DNA of 7,376 bases from an uncultured Spirochaetales bacterium (GTDB lineage Bacteria; Spirochaetota; Spirochaetia; Sphaerochaetales; Sphaerochaetaceae). The DNA lies in assembly GCA_945947045.1 (NCBI GenBank), contig CAMEXG010000104.1:1-7376 (forward strand), given 5' to 3'. Shown piece after piece: positions 1 to 6,420 of the stretch. How positions within the stretch are numbered: the first letter of the stretch is position 1; every line of letters starts with the position of its first letter. The translations under genes were made by a program, and so were the position numbers. Below the pieces are notes generated by a model. It was given only the letters and a program-made list of their open reading frames with translations, was not told where the DNA came from and ran no database searches.

Positions 1-70
1 GCTGCCATTGCCAGACAGAAGCTAAGGGGCCCCTTTTTTCGTGGAAGACACAGATTAAGGGAGCAAAGCA
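1..70 (+). other. Upstream segment with short palindrome and T-run, leading into the hydroxylase gene
   Basis: This stretch precedes the molybdenum hydroxylase start. One frame holds a short open stretch reading LPLPDRS that stops at the TAA in 23-25. It could be the C-terminus of an upstream gene, but seven residues cannot identify one. A perfect 12-bp palindrome, AAGGGGCCCCTT, lies at 24-35 and runs into six T residues (34-39). As a hairpin it gives only about 4 bp around a GGCC loop, so it would be at most a weak terminator. TTGCCA at 8-13 resembles a -35 box, but no -10 box stands at the right distance, so I do not call a promoter. Confidence 0.3.
57..63 (+). promoter_or_regulatory. Ribosome-binding site of the molybdenum hydroxylase gene
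   Basis: AAGGGAG sits 7 bases before the ATG at 71-73, a close match to the Shine-Dalgarno consensus at ideal spacing. It supports ATG 71 as the true start; the protein then begins directly in the beta-strand of a plant-type ferredoxin fold, as expected for this family. Confidence 0.75.
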
Positions 71-3037
71 ATGTTCAAAATCAAAGTCAATTCAAAAATA
101 ACAGAAACAACAGAAAACAAGTCTCTCTTACGTTATCTGAGAGATGATCTAAAAATCACATCAGCCAAAGACGGATGCTCCGAGGGAGCCTGCGGAACAT
201 GCACAATTCTCTTTGACGGAGAAGCAGTCAAAGCATGTACTCTGACGACAAAAATGGCTGACGGGCACTCAATTCTTACAGTTGAGGGGCTTTCTGATTG
301 GGAAAAGAAAGTCTACGATTACTCTTTCGGCAAGGCTGGAGCTGTACAATGTGGTTTCTGCATTCCCGGAATGATTATGGCTGCCAAGGGTCTTTTGGAT
401 ATTAATCCAGACCCAAGCGAAGATGAAATAAGATACGCCATTAGAAACAATATCTGTAGGTGTACCGGTTATGTAAAAATAGTGGGGGCTATTAAACTAG
501 CAGCTGGAATCTTTAAAGAGGGAGGACTTGGAGAAGAGAAGGAAGAATGGAAAATCGGTGCAAGGGTAAAGAGGCCTGATGTAAGTGAGAAGGTCTTAGG
601 TTATGGGAAATATCCGGATGACCTCTACGTAGACGGAATGCTTCATGCTGTAGCCCTCAGATCCAAGTATCCAAGGGCAAAGCTTCTCTCCCTCGATAAA
701 ACGGAGGCGGAGAAAGCGGAAGGCGTAGTGGCTATTTTTACTGCCAGCGACATTCCTGGCAACAAAACAGTAGGACACATCGTCAAAGATTGGGAAGCAA
801 TGATAGGAGTCGGAGAGACCACAAGATTCCTAGGAGATCCTGTTGCTCTTGTTGTGGCCGATACCCGTGAAAGAGCAGATAAAGCGAAGGATCTTATTAA
901 AGTAGAGTACGAAGTCCTGCCATTCATCTCATCTATAGACGAAGCAAAGAAAGAAGGGGCGGTACTAGTTCATCCTGAATACAAAGGAAACATTGCCCAA
1001 GAGCGTCATATATCGAGAGGAGACGCGGAGAAGGCTATTAGAGAATCTGAGTATACATATACTTCTGTCTTCACTACGCCCCATACTGAGCATGCTTTCC
1101 TAGAGCCTGAATGCGCTCTATCTATTCCGACTACAGATGGAGTAAGAATCTACTCTACAGACCAAGGCGTATTCGACACCCAGCATGAAACGGCTCCTAT
1201 GCTTGGTCTCCCTTATGATAAAGTCGAAGTATTCAACTGCCTTGTAGGAGGAGGATTCGGAGGAAAAGAAGACGTTACAGTACAGCACTTGTCAGCTCTT
1301 GCAGCTTTCCTTTTGAAAAAACCTGTCAAGATGAAACTCTCTCGAAAAGAGAGCCTATTGTTCCATCCGAAGCGCCATCCTATGAAAGAGAAGCTTACTA
1401 TAGGCGTAGACAAAGAGGGAAGAATCAAAGGCGTCATTGCCGAAGTCGAAGCAGATACAGGAGCATATCAGTCTCTTTGCGGACCTGTACTAGAGAGGGC
1501 ATGCACCCATGCCGCCGGTCCATATAACTATCAGAACTTCAAAATCGACGGATATGCATATTACACAAATAACCCGCCTTCAGGAGCATTCAGAGGCTTT
1601 GGGGTGACACAGACATGCTTCGGCTTGGAAAGCCCCCTCGACAGGCTAGCTGATAAAGTAGGTATTTCCAGTTGGGATATTAGGTATATTAATGCGATCA
1701 AGCCAGGAGACGAACTGCCTAACGGTCAGATAGCCGATCCTTCCACAGGTCTAAAAGAAACCCTGGAGGCAGTAAAAGAAGACTATGATGAAAACGAAGT
1801 CGTAGGTATCGCCTGTGCCATGAAAAATGCAGGTGTAGGAGTTGGACTTCCTGATTATGGAAGAGTCAAATTAAATATCGAAAACGGCAAAGTCATTATC
1901 AAGTGTGCAGGATCCTGCATCGGTCAAGGTCTATGGTCTGTATTAAAGCAGATTGTTGCAGATACATCAGGAATAGATGGAGACAGAATCGAAGTAGAGA
2001 AGGCAAATACTTTTGCCCCTGACAGCGGCACCACCTCCGGTTCACGTCACACCACAATTACTGGAGAAGCGGCGAGGAGAGCAGCACTTTTGCTAAAGAA
2101 AGAATTGGAAACCAAGACTCTGGAGAATATGGAAGGAGAAGAATACTTCGCCGAATATCTTGGAAAAACAGACAAGCTGGGAGCTTCTCTACCCCACCCT
2201 GTATCTCATGTTGCCTACGGATATGCCACACAGCTCTGCGTTTTGGATAAAGCAACCGGTAAAATAAAGAAGATGGTAGCAGCCCATGATGTAGGAAAAG
2301 CAATCAACCCACTCTCTCTCGAGGGACAGATTGAAGGCGGAGTAGTCATGGGAATGGGTTATGCTCTAAGGGAAAGATATAGACTGGAGAATTGTAAGCC
2401 TATAGAAAAATATGCATCTCTGGGTCTATTCAGAGCAGACGAGTTACCTCCTATTGAAGCAAGAATCATTGAAAAAGAAGGGCTGGGAGTGGCGTCAGGG
2501 GCCATAGGTGTGGGTGAAATTACATGTATACCGACAGCTCCTGCCATCGCCAACGCCTATAGAAGTCTGGATGGAATGGAAAGAAACGCTCTTCCATTGG
2601 TTAATACTCCATACGAAATAAAACCATACCCAGTAAAGGTATTGCCGAAGAAAGGAAAGAGACTATTCGTCAATCCTGGCTCCCGTTGCATAGGATGCGG
2701 AGAGTGCATGAGAGAGTGTGCCCTTACTTTCCATAAGACTCCGGACCCTACTCTTTCACTGCTGGCAGTAAGAAAAACAAAGGACTACAAACCCAGCGTC
2801 TGTATCCAGTGTGGTAAGTGTGCGTCCGTATGCCCCGAGGGAGCAATTAATCAAAATGCAAACGGTGTATATCTAATAGACAAAAAGAAATGCACAGGGT
2901 GTGGCAAGTGCAGGGATATATGCCCTATGAAAGTAATAATTACGTTGGACAACAATAAGAGCAGCAAATGTATCGCCTGTGGTTCTTGTGTCAAAGCCTG
3001 TCCTATGGGTGTATTACAGATAGCGAAGGGAGAGTGA
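71..3037 (+). CDS. Xanthine dehydrogenase-type molybdenum hydroxylase with a C-terminal four-cluster ferredoxin tail
   Basis: This is a 988-residue cytoplasmic-type molybdopterin hydroxylase, probably oxidising purines such as xanthine or hypoxanthine. Residues 1-75 form a plant-type [2Fe-2S] domain (C36, C41, C44, C56). Residues 80-150 form the second [2Fe-2S] domain (C94, C97, C129, C131). A hammerhead domain (about 165-290) and the Mo-cofactor domains (to about 860) follow. The xanthine dehydrogenase residues appear kept: E400 in GGGFGGKE (bovine E802), R476 (bovine R880), F510 in FRGFG (bovine F914) and catalytic E816 in GVGE (bovine E1261). The tail, 870-980, has four CxxCxxCxxxC motifs: C873-C883, C911-C921, C941-C951 and C967-C977. 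There is no FAD domain and no signal peptide. Fusion of the Fe-S and Mo parts resembles E. coli XdhD and the group annotated as selenium-dependent xanthine dehydrogenase. That group's selenium is a labile cofactor atom, and accordingly there is no in-frame TGA. The substrate is inferred; another N-heterocycle remains possible. Confidence 0.9.
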   Translation: MFKIKVNSKITETTENKSLLRYLRDDLKITSAKDGCSEGACGTCTILFDGEAVKACTLTTKMADGHSILTVEGLSDWEKKVYDYSFGKAGAVQCGFCIPGMIMAAKGLLDINPDPSEDEIRYAIRNNICRCTGYVKIVGAIKLAAGIFKEGGLGEEKEEWKIGARVKRPDVSEKVLGYGKYPDDLYVDGMLHAVALRSKYPRAKLLSLDKTEAEKAEGVVAIFTASDIPGNKTVGHIVKDWEAMIGVGETTRFLGDPVALVVADTRERADKAKDLIKVEYEVLPFISSIDEAKKEGAVLVHPEYKGNIAQERHISRGDAEKAIRESEYTYTSVFTTPHTEHAFLEPECALSIPTTDGVRIYSTDQGVFDTQHETAPMLGLPYDKVEVFNCLVGGGFGGKEDVTVQHLSALAAFLLKKPVKMKLSRKESLLFHPKRHPMKEKLTIGVDKEGRIKGVIAEVEADTGAYQSLCGPVLERACTHAAGPYNYQNFKIDGYAYYTNNPPSGAFRGFGVTQTCFGLESPLDRLADKVGISSWDIRYINAIKPGDELPNGQIADPSTGLKETLEAVKEDYDENEVVGIACAMKNAGVGVGLPDYGRVKLNIENGKVIIKCAGSCIGQGLWSVLKQIVADTSGIDGDRIEVEKANTFAPDSGTTSGSRHTTITGEAARRAALLLKKELETKTLENMEGEEYFAEYLGKTDKLGASLPHPVSHVAYGYATQLCVLDKATGKIKKMVAAHDVGKAINPLSLEGQIEGGVVMGMGYALRERYRLENCKPIEKYASLGLFRADELPPIEARIIEKEGLGVASGAIGVGEITCIPTAPAIANAYRSLDGMERNALPLVNTPYEIKPYPVKVLPKKGKRLFVNPGSRCIGCGECMRECALTFHKTPDPTLSLLAVRKTKDYKPSVCIQCGKCASVCPEGAINQNANGVYLIDKKKCTGCGKCRDICPMKVIITLDNNKSSKCIACGSCVKACPMGVLQIAKGE

Positions 3038-3066
3038 TCAACTCTCCCCTTCATTTATCTCTTTTC
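3025..3066. terminator. Bidirectional terminator-like hairpin spanning both convergent stop codons
   Basis: GAAGGGAGAGT (3025-3035) pairs with ACTCTCCCCTTC (3041-3052), giving 11 bp with one bulged C at 3046 and a GATCA loop. On the + strand a moderately T-rich stretch follows (ATTTATCTCTTTT). On the - strand the stretch after the stem is only weakly T-rich. The stem contains the last codons of the hydroxylase gene and of rnd. As the genes have no intergenic space, this is the only candidate terminator for both. Confidence 0.6.
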
Positions 3067-3913
3067 TCGACTTCTCCAAAGCCTTCTGGATATTCTCCTC
3101 CAATAGGCGTTGGAATCTTTGTGGTTCTCCGGATAGTCTCTTATGTAACTCAGCTTTCGTTTTTGGAGGATCCAAGGCAAGAGAGACCACATGGTGCTTG
3201 TCCATAACGCGGGAAGCAGGGACATTAAAAGAACGGGCTATTTTATCACGGGCGATATATACGTTCCTCACATATACTCTCTCCCACTTCTTCAAATCTC
3301 TCCACCTGCAGATATTCTTCCATCCTGGAGTGGGCTCTTTCACCGCCATCACTCTCTTCATGGCTTCCTCAACACTCCTGCCTAGGCCTTCCTTTGCAAT
3401 GATGGAAGAGAGCACAGACTTCAGTTGATGAAGATACTTTACATCCAAAAGTGCGTATTCCATTAAATCTACATCAATTGGTCTCTTAAGCCAATTTGCC
3501 TGTTGGTTTTTCTTTTTGTTAATATTTACTTCGACTCCAAGATACTCTTTCTCCAATCCCAAAAGATTACCGTTGTATCCGAGAATCTTGGCAGGAACCC
3601 TCACATCGTAGACATTGCTGATCTTGAGACCATACACCTTATATATTAGGGCTGCATCCCCCTGGATATCGAACCATATCTTCTCTGTAGAGAGAGAAAA
3701 GAAGGTTTCAAGTCCTTTTTTAGAAACCTGACCAGAACGCGGATCTATGATATAAAAGCCTTCAGTATCGTAGATTTGAATTAAACATAAGTGTTCGCCA
3801 TAGATATGTAAGTTATATTCACCTTCAAAATCTACGGCAATAGAGGGGATATTCTCCCATCTTTTACATTGGGTGATTATCTTTTCATCACTATCGAGTG
3901 TAGTGTATATCAC
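3038..3913 (-). CDS. rnd: Ribonuclease D (DEDD-family 3'-5' exoribonuclease with HRDC domain)
   Basis: The 291-residue protein is a DnaQ-like 3'-5' exonuclease that in this family trims the 3' ends of tRNA precursors and other small RNAs in the cytoplasm. The DEDDy residues are visible: D28 and E30 in AVDFEG (Exo I), D86 in the Exo II region, and Y153 with D157 in YALLDVKYL (Exo III). The Exo II segment lacks the usual His-Asn start (it reads FDIQGD), but the catalytic Asp is kept. A C-terminal HRDC-type domain spans roughly 195-275, with GWKNICRWRDL leading into it. E. coli RNase D is about 375 residues; the shorter length here suggests one HRDC domain rather than two. The start is GTG (3911-3913), overlapping the TGA of the upstream WYL gene as GTGA, with GGGGA 7 bases before it. 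No other in-frame ATG exists before residue 150, so GTG is well supported. Confidence 0.88.
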   Translation of the reverse strand: MIYTTLDSDEKIITQCKRWENIPSIAVDFEGEYNLHIYGEHLCLIQIYDTEGFYIIDPRSGQVSKKGLETFFSLSTEKIWFDIQGDAALIYKVYGLKISNVYDVRVPAKILGYNGNLLGLEKEYLGVEVNINKKKNQQANWLKRPIDVDLMEYALLDVKYLHQLKSVLSSIIAKEGLGRSVEEAMKRVMAVKEPTPGWKNICRWRDLKKWERVYVRNVYIARDKIARSFNVPASRVMDKHHVVSLALDPPKTKAELHKRLSGEPQRFQRLLEENIQKALEKSRKEINEGES

Positions 3914-4929
3914 GTTTTATTCCCCGCTTTTTCTGCCATTTCTACCACTATTTCCTTATATCTTTCAACAAAACTTATTGGTGACACCGGTTCGGAATTA
4001 GGGGCGAATGACAACATTTTCCCCATAACCTCCACATCGCTTACAGCTGGAACAGAGAGTTCGTAGCTTCCGTCTTCATTCCATTTGCTCTTCTGCTCTT
4101 TGTGCCAAATCTGATTTGAAACAATATTGGCGGCCAATGAGTAGAACTTCATTGTATACCAAACAGGCTCCTCTTTTGCAGACGAGAATATTCCGTATGC
4201 ACCTTCACTCTTTTTCAGTTTCTCTTCATTCCACTGAAAATGAGAATCCATCATTCTTATATTCTGTACTCTTGATAGATTGTATGTGCGTATATTGCCA
4301 TATTTAGTCTCTACTTTCAAATACCAAAGCTGAGAATAGTTGATCAACTCCATAGGGTGCACTTCAAGGGTAGTATGATTACCTTTAGCATTGATGTAGT
4401 CAAGCTCCACGCATCTATTTTCCTTTATGGCGGCGACAAGAGTTGTAAAAAGATTGTAGTCCACTTTCTCAATTGCAGAGTACATATACCTGACAGGCTT
4501 ACGCTTTTCTGTATTCTTTTCGTTGTTTTTCGAAACATCGAACTGCTCTCTCAATGGATTGTAGGCGGCATCCCTCATTGCTTCTGCGATTGTAGAGGAG
4601 GCAAAGGCTTCGTTTAACTTAGGCTTATCGCCATTAAAGACATAGTAGTTGCCTTTATCGCTTCTTATATACTCTACTGTGGAGAGCTTATCCATGTAGC
4701 CGATATCTGTAAGCCTGTCCCTGATAAACTCAATGTCTCTTCTGAACTCTCTGTTGGATGTACCATACTTGTCGGAAATATATCTATAGTTAAGCCTTCC
4801 ATCCTCGAGACAAAGTACATTTATCATATCCATGATACGTTCCAATCTGCTCATACCTGATAATATCACAAATCCGTTTTTATTGCATTTTCCGCTTATA
4901 GGGCAGTCTGCACACTGTATTAGGCTCAT
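3910..4929 (-). CDS. WYL-domain transcriptional regulator
   Basis: This is a predicted DNA-binding regulator whose WYL domain in related proteins senses nucleic acid or other ligands. From the ATG at 4927-4929 it has 339 residues. Residues 26-76 form a winged-helix region (opening MSRLERIMDMINVL, with a recognition-helix-like SNREFRRDIEFIRDRL). The WYL domain is about 168-232 and includes a literal Trp-Tyr-Leu at 202-204, preceded by HPMEL and followed by YNLSRV, all typical of the family. Residues about 256-331 fit the C-terminal WCX extension. The start is uncertain. TTG at 4984-4986 would give 358 residues. ATG at 4852-4854 gives 314, beginning right at the helix-turn-helix, as many relatives do. 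I prefer 4929 because the extra stretch has a protein-like CADCPISGKC motif, although no Shine-Dalgarno precedes it. The gene is first in an operon with rnd and divergent from the MATE gene. Its ligand and targets are unknown. Confidence 0.85.
   Translation of the reverse strand: MSLIQCADCPISGKCNKNGFVILSGMSRLERIMDMINVLCLEDGRLNYRYISDKYGTSNREFRRDIEFIRDRLTDIGYMDKLSTVEYIRSDKGNYYVFNGDKPKLNEAFASSTIAEAMRDAAYNPLREQFDVSKNNEKNTEKRKPVRYMYSAIEKVDYNLFTTLVAAIKENRCVELDYINAKGNHTTLEVHPMELINYSQLWYLKVETKYGNIRTYNLSRVQNIRMMDSHFQWNEEKLKKSEGAYGIFSSAKEEPVWYTMKFYSLAANIVSNQIWHKEQKSKWNEDGSYELSVPAVSDVEVMGKMLSFAPNSEPVSPISFVERYKEIVVEMAEKAGNKT
3921..3925 (-). promoter_or_regulatory. Ribosome-binding site of rnd inside the end of the WYL gene
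   Basis: On the - strand GGGGA lies 7 bases before the GTG start of rnd and inside the last codons of the WYL gene. It supports the non-ATG start and, with the 4-base GTGA overlap, points to translational coupling of the two genes. Confidence 0.55.
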
Positions 4930-4940
4930 TTCTATAGAAA
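4929..4940. promoter_or_regulatory. Perfect 12-bp palindrome, candidate operator
   Basis: TTTCTATAGAAA is perfectly self-complementary and lies in the divergent region, touching the ATG at 4927-4929 of the WYL gene. It overlaps where the -35 box of the MATE promoter (TATAAT at 4950-4955) would be. A dimeric repressor here could affect both directions. The WYL protein is the obvious candidate, but binding is inference. AT-rich palindromes of this length also occur by chance. Confidence 0.35.
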
Positions 4941-4958
4941 CTATACACTTATAATCAT
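4941..4958 (-). other. Possible five-codon leader reading frame upstream of the WYL gene
   Basis: On the - strand a strong Shine-Dalgarno-like GAGGTG (4963-4968) precedes an ATG at 4956-4958. That ATG opens a frame of only MIISV before a TAG at 4941-4943, 11 bases short of the WYL ATG. It is not in the WYL frame. It might be a leader peptide that aids re-initiation at the WYL ATG, which has no Shine-Dalgarno of its own. It may equally be chance, since the promoter of this operon is not located. Confidence 0.15.
4950..4955 (+). promoter_or_regulatory. Candidate -10 box for the MATE gene
   Basis: This is a perfect TATAAT on the + strand about 50 bases before the MATE start codon, which would give a 5' leader of roughly 40 bases that includes the ribosome-binding site. 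No good -35 box stands 16-18 bases upstream. Either the promoter needs an activator or this is a chance match in an AT-rich stretch. Confidence 0.4.
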
Positions 4959-4992
4959 TCTTCACCTCTTGAGACAAAAATATCAAAATACT

Positions 4993-4996
4993 AGGA
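4993..4996 (+). promoter_or_regulatory. Ribosome-binding site that fixes the MATE start
   Basis: AGGA lies 8 bases before the ATG at 5005-5007. The alternative in-frame start, TTG at 4969-4971, has no comparable site and would add 12 unremarkable residues, so ATG 5005 is preferred. Confidence 0.6.
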
Positions 4997-5004
4997 TACT
5001 CAAG

Positions 5005-6375
5005 ATGGAAAAGAACCTCCTTAAGTCTACATTCAGCGATAAAGTATTTTTAAAAAACTTATTCTCTCTGGCTCTGCCAATTGCCTTCCAAAGCTTGATG
5101 CTTTCTCTTGTGGGAGCATCAGACACCATTATGCTTGGATCTCTTGACCAAAGCTCCATGGCTGCCGTTTCTCTAGCCACTCAGCTTCAATTCATACAGA
5201 ACCTGACTATCTCCGGTATAATCGCAGCATTTCATGTATTGGGAGCCCAATACTCGGGAAAAGACGATAGAAAGACAGTGAACATGGTTCTCTGCATGAC
5301 TCTGAGAATCTGCATCACAGTAAGCCTTTTGACATTCCTTGTATGTTACTTTTTTCCTTATACATCCATGAGAATCTTCACAAATGTAGAGGAACTGTTG
5401 GAAAAAGGAGTCCAATACTTAAAGGTAGCCTCTTTCTCTTATCTTATCACCGGCCTCTCCCAATGTTTTTTGGCCCAGATAAAACTTGGAAAGAATACAA
5501 AGAAAGTAGCCACCATAAGCACTATTGCAGTTATTCTCAATATCTTCCTGAACGCCGTCTTTATCTTCGGTCTCTTAGGCCTGCCAAGGATGGGGGTCAC
5601 GGGAGCGGCGCTGGCTACAGTAGTTTCAAGAGTCGTAGAGCTTATCCTGTCCATAACAGAGTGCTGGAAAGATAAAAGAATACGACCCGATTTAAGTAAA
5701 CTTTTCGCCTTTGACAAAACACTGTCAAAAGACTACATAAGACAACTTCTTCCTTTATTGGGGGCCTACTTGGTCTGGACCCTCGGAATCTCATCATACA
5801 GTGCATTCCTAGGTCATATGGGAGTAGATGCTTCTGCAGCAAACTCATTGGCTCTGACTTTAAGAAATCTTACTTTGAGCTTCACAAGAGGACTTGCGGG
5901 AGGAGCCAGCATCCTCATAGGATATGAGCTTGGCAGTGGCAACACGGAAAGAGCAAGAATCTATGGAGATAGACTCAGTATTCTCTCCCTGGTCTGTGGT
6001 GCAATAACTGCACTACTTGTAATTATAGCCATAAAACCATCTCTAATGGTGATACAGCTGTCGGAAACAGCCACATCTTACTTTATTGAAATGTCATTTA
6101 TTCTTGCTCTTTATGTAATTGGGGCAAGCTATAACTCAGTAGTGATCAACGGGATGTTCGCCTCCGGAGGAGACACTCTCTTCGACTGCTACTCAATAGT
6201 AGTATCAATGTGGTTAGTCGCCATTCCTTTGGCATTTTTAGGAACATTTGTCTTCAATTGGCCTGTTAGAGCGGTATTTATCTGTACTTGCCTCGATGAA
6301 GTAGGAAAGATACCTTGGACACTACACCATTACAGAAAGTATAAGTGGGTTAATGACCTGACAAAAACTAACTAA
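5005..6375 (+). CDS. MATE-family multidrug/toxic compound efflux transporter
   Basis: The 456-residue integral membrane protein has the usual MATE length and hydrophobic pattern, consistent with 12 transmembrane helices in two homologous halves. Helix 1 contains ALPIAFQSL and then GASDTIMLG, where D40 matches the conserved helix-1 Asp of NorM-type cation-coupled pumps. Paired loop motifs occur in each half: GAQYSGKDDRK (80-90) and GYELGSGNTERAR (306-318). GVTGAALATVVSR (197-209) and the C-terminal RAVFICTCLDEVGK region are also typical. Members export cationic drugs, metabolites or toxins from the cytoplasm using a Na+ or H+ gradient; the substrate here cannot be told. The gene is divergent from the WYL regulator across 75 bp, which suggests but does not prove local control. 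It converges on asd, with a hairpin beginning 3 bases after its TAA. Confidence 0.92.
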   Translation: MEKNLLKSTFSDKVFLKNLFSLALPIAFQSLMLSLVGASDTIMLGSLDQSSMAAVSLATQLQFIQNLTISGIIAAFHVLGAQYSGKDDRKTVNMVLCMTLRICITVSLLTFLVCYFFPYTSMRIFTNVEELLEKGVQYLKVASFSYLITGLSQCFLAQIKLGKNTKKVATISTIAVILNIFLNAVFIFGLLGLPRMGVTGAALATVVSRVVELILSITECWKDKRIRPDLSKLFAFDKTLSKDYIRQLLPLLGAYLVWTLGISSYSAFLGHMGVDASAANSLALTLRNLTLSFTRGLAGGASILIGYELGSGNTERARIYGDRLSILSLVCGAITALLVIIAIKPSLMVIQLSETATSYFIEMSFILALYVIGASYNSVVINGMFASGGDTLFDCYSIVVSMWLVAIPLAFLGTFVFNWPVRAVFICTCLDEVGKIPWTLHHYRKYKWVNDLTKTN

Positions 6376-6420
6376 AAACGGCATCCGGAGAAGGATGCCG
6401 TACACGCTCTTTCTTTTGTC
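6373..6420. terminator. Rho-independent terminator between MATE and asd, probably bidirectional
   Basis: ACGGCATCC (6378-6386) pairs perfectly with GGATGCCGT (6393-6401) around a 6-base GGAGAA loop, a 9-bp GC-rich stem. Read on the - strand, the stem is followed at once by TTTTTAGT, a good U-tract for ending asd transcripts. Read on the + strand, T-rich sequence (CTCTTTCTTTTG) begins only after five other bases, so termination of MATE may be weaker. The - strand U-tract overlaps the MATE stop codon. Confidence 0.8.

Noticed and set aside
8..36. TTGCCA at 8-13 as the -35 box of a promoter for the hydroxylase
   Set aside because: The expected -10 position 16-18 bases downstream is CCCC/T-run sequence with no resemblance to TATAAT.
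596..2553. Open frames on the - strand inside the hydroxylase gene
   Set aside because: They lie fully within a gene with unmistakable family motifs, have no recognisable domains or start signals, and look like shadows of its codon pattern.
71..3037. Selenocysteine codon in the hydroxylase
   Set aside because: The only in-frame TGA is the terminal stop, and the stem-loop there has the form of a convergent terminator; after the stop the opposite gene begins at once.
4969..5004. TTGAGA (4969-4974) and TAGGAT (4992-4997) with 17-base spacing as the MATE promoter
   Set aside because: Transcription would start almost at the ATG and leave out the ribosome-binding site at 4993-4996; TATAAT at 4950-4955 fits better.
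4969..5004. MATE start at TTG 4969
   Set aside because: No ribosome-binding site fits it, and the ATG at 5005 has AGGA 8 bases upstream and starts at the usual distance from helix 1.
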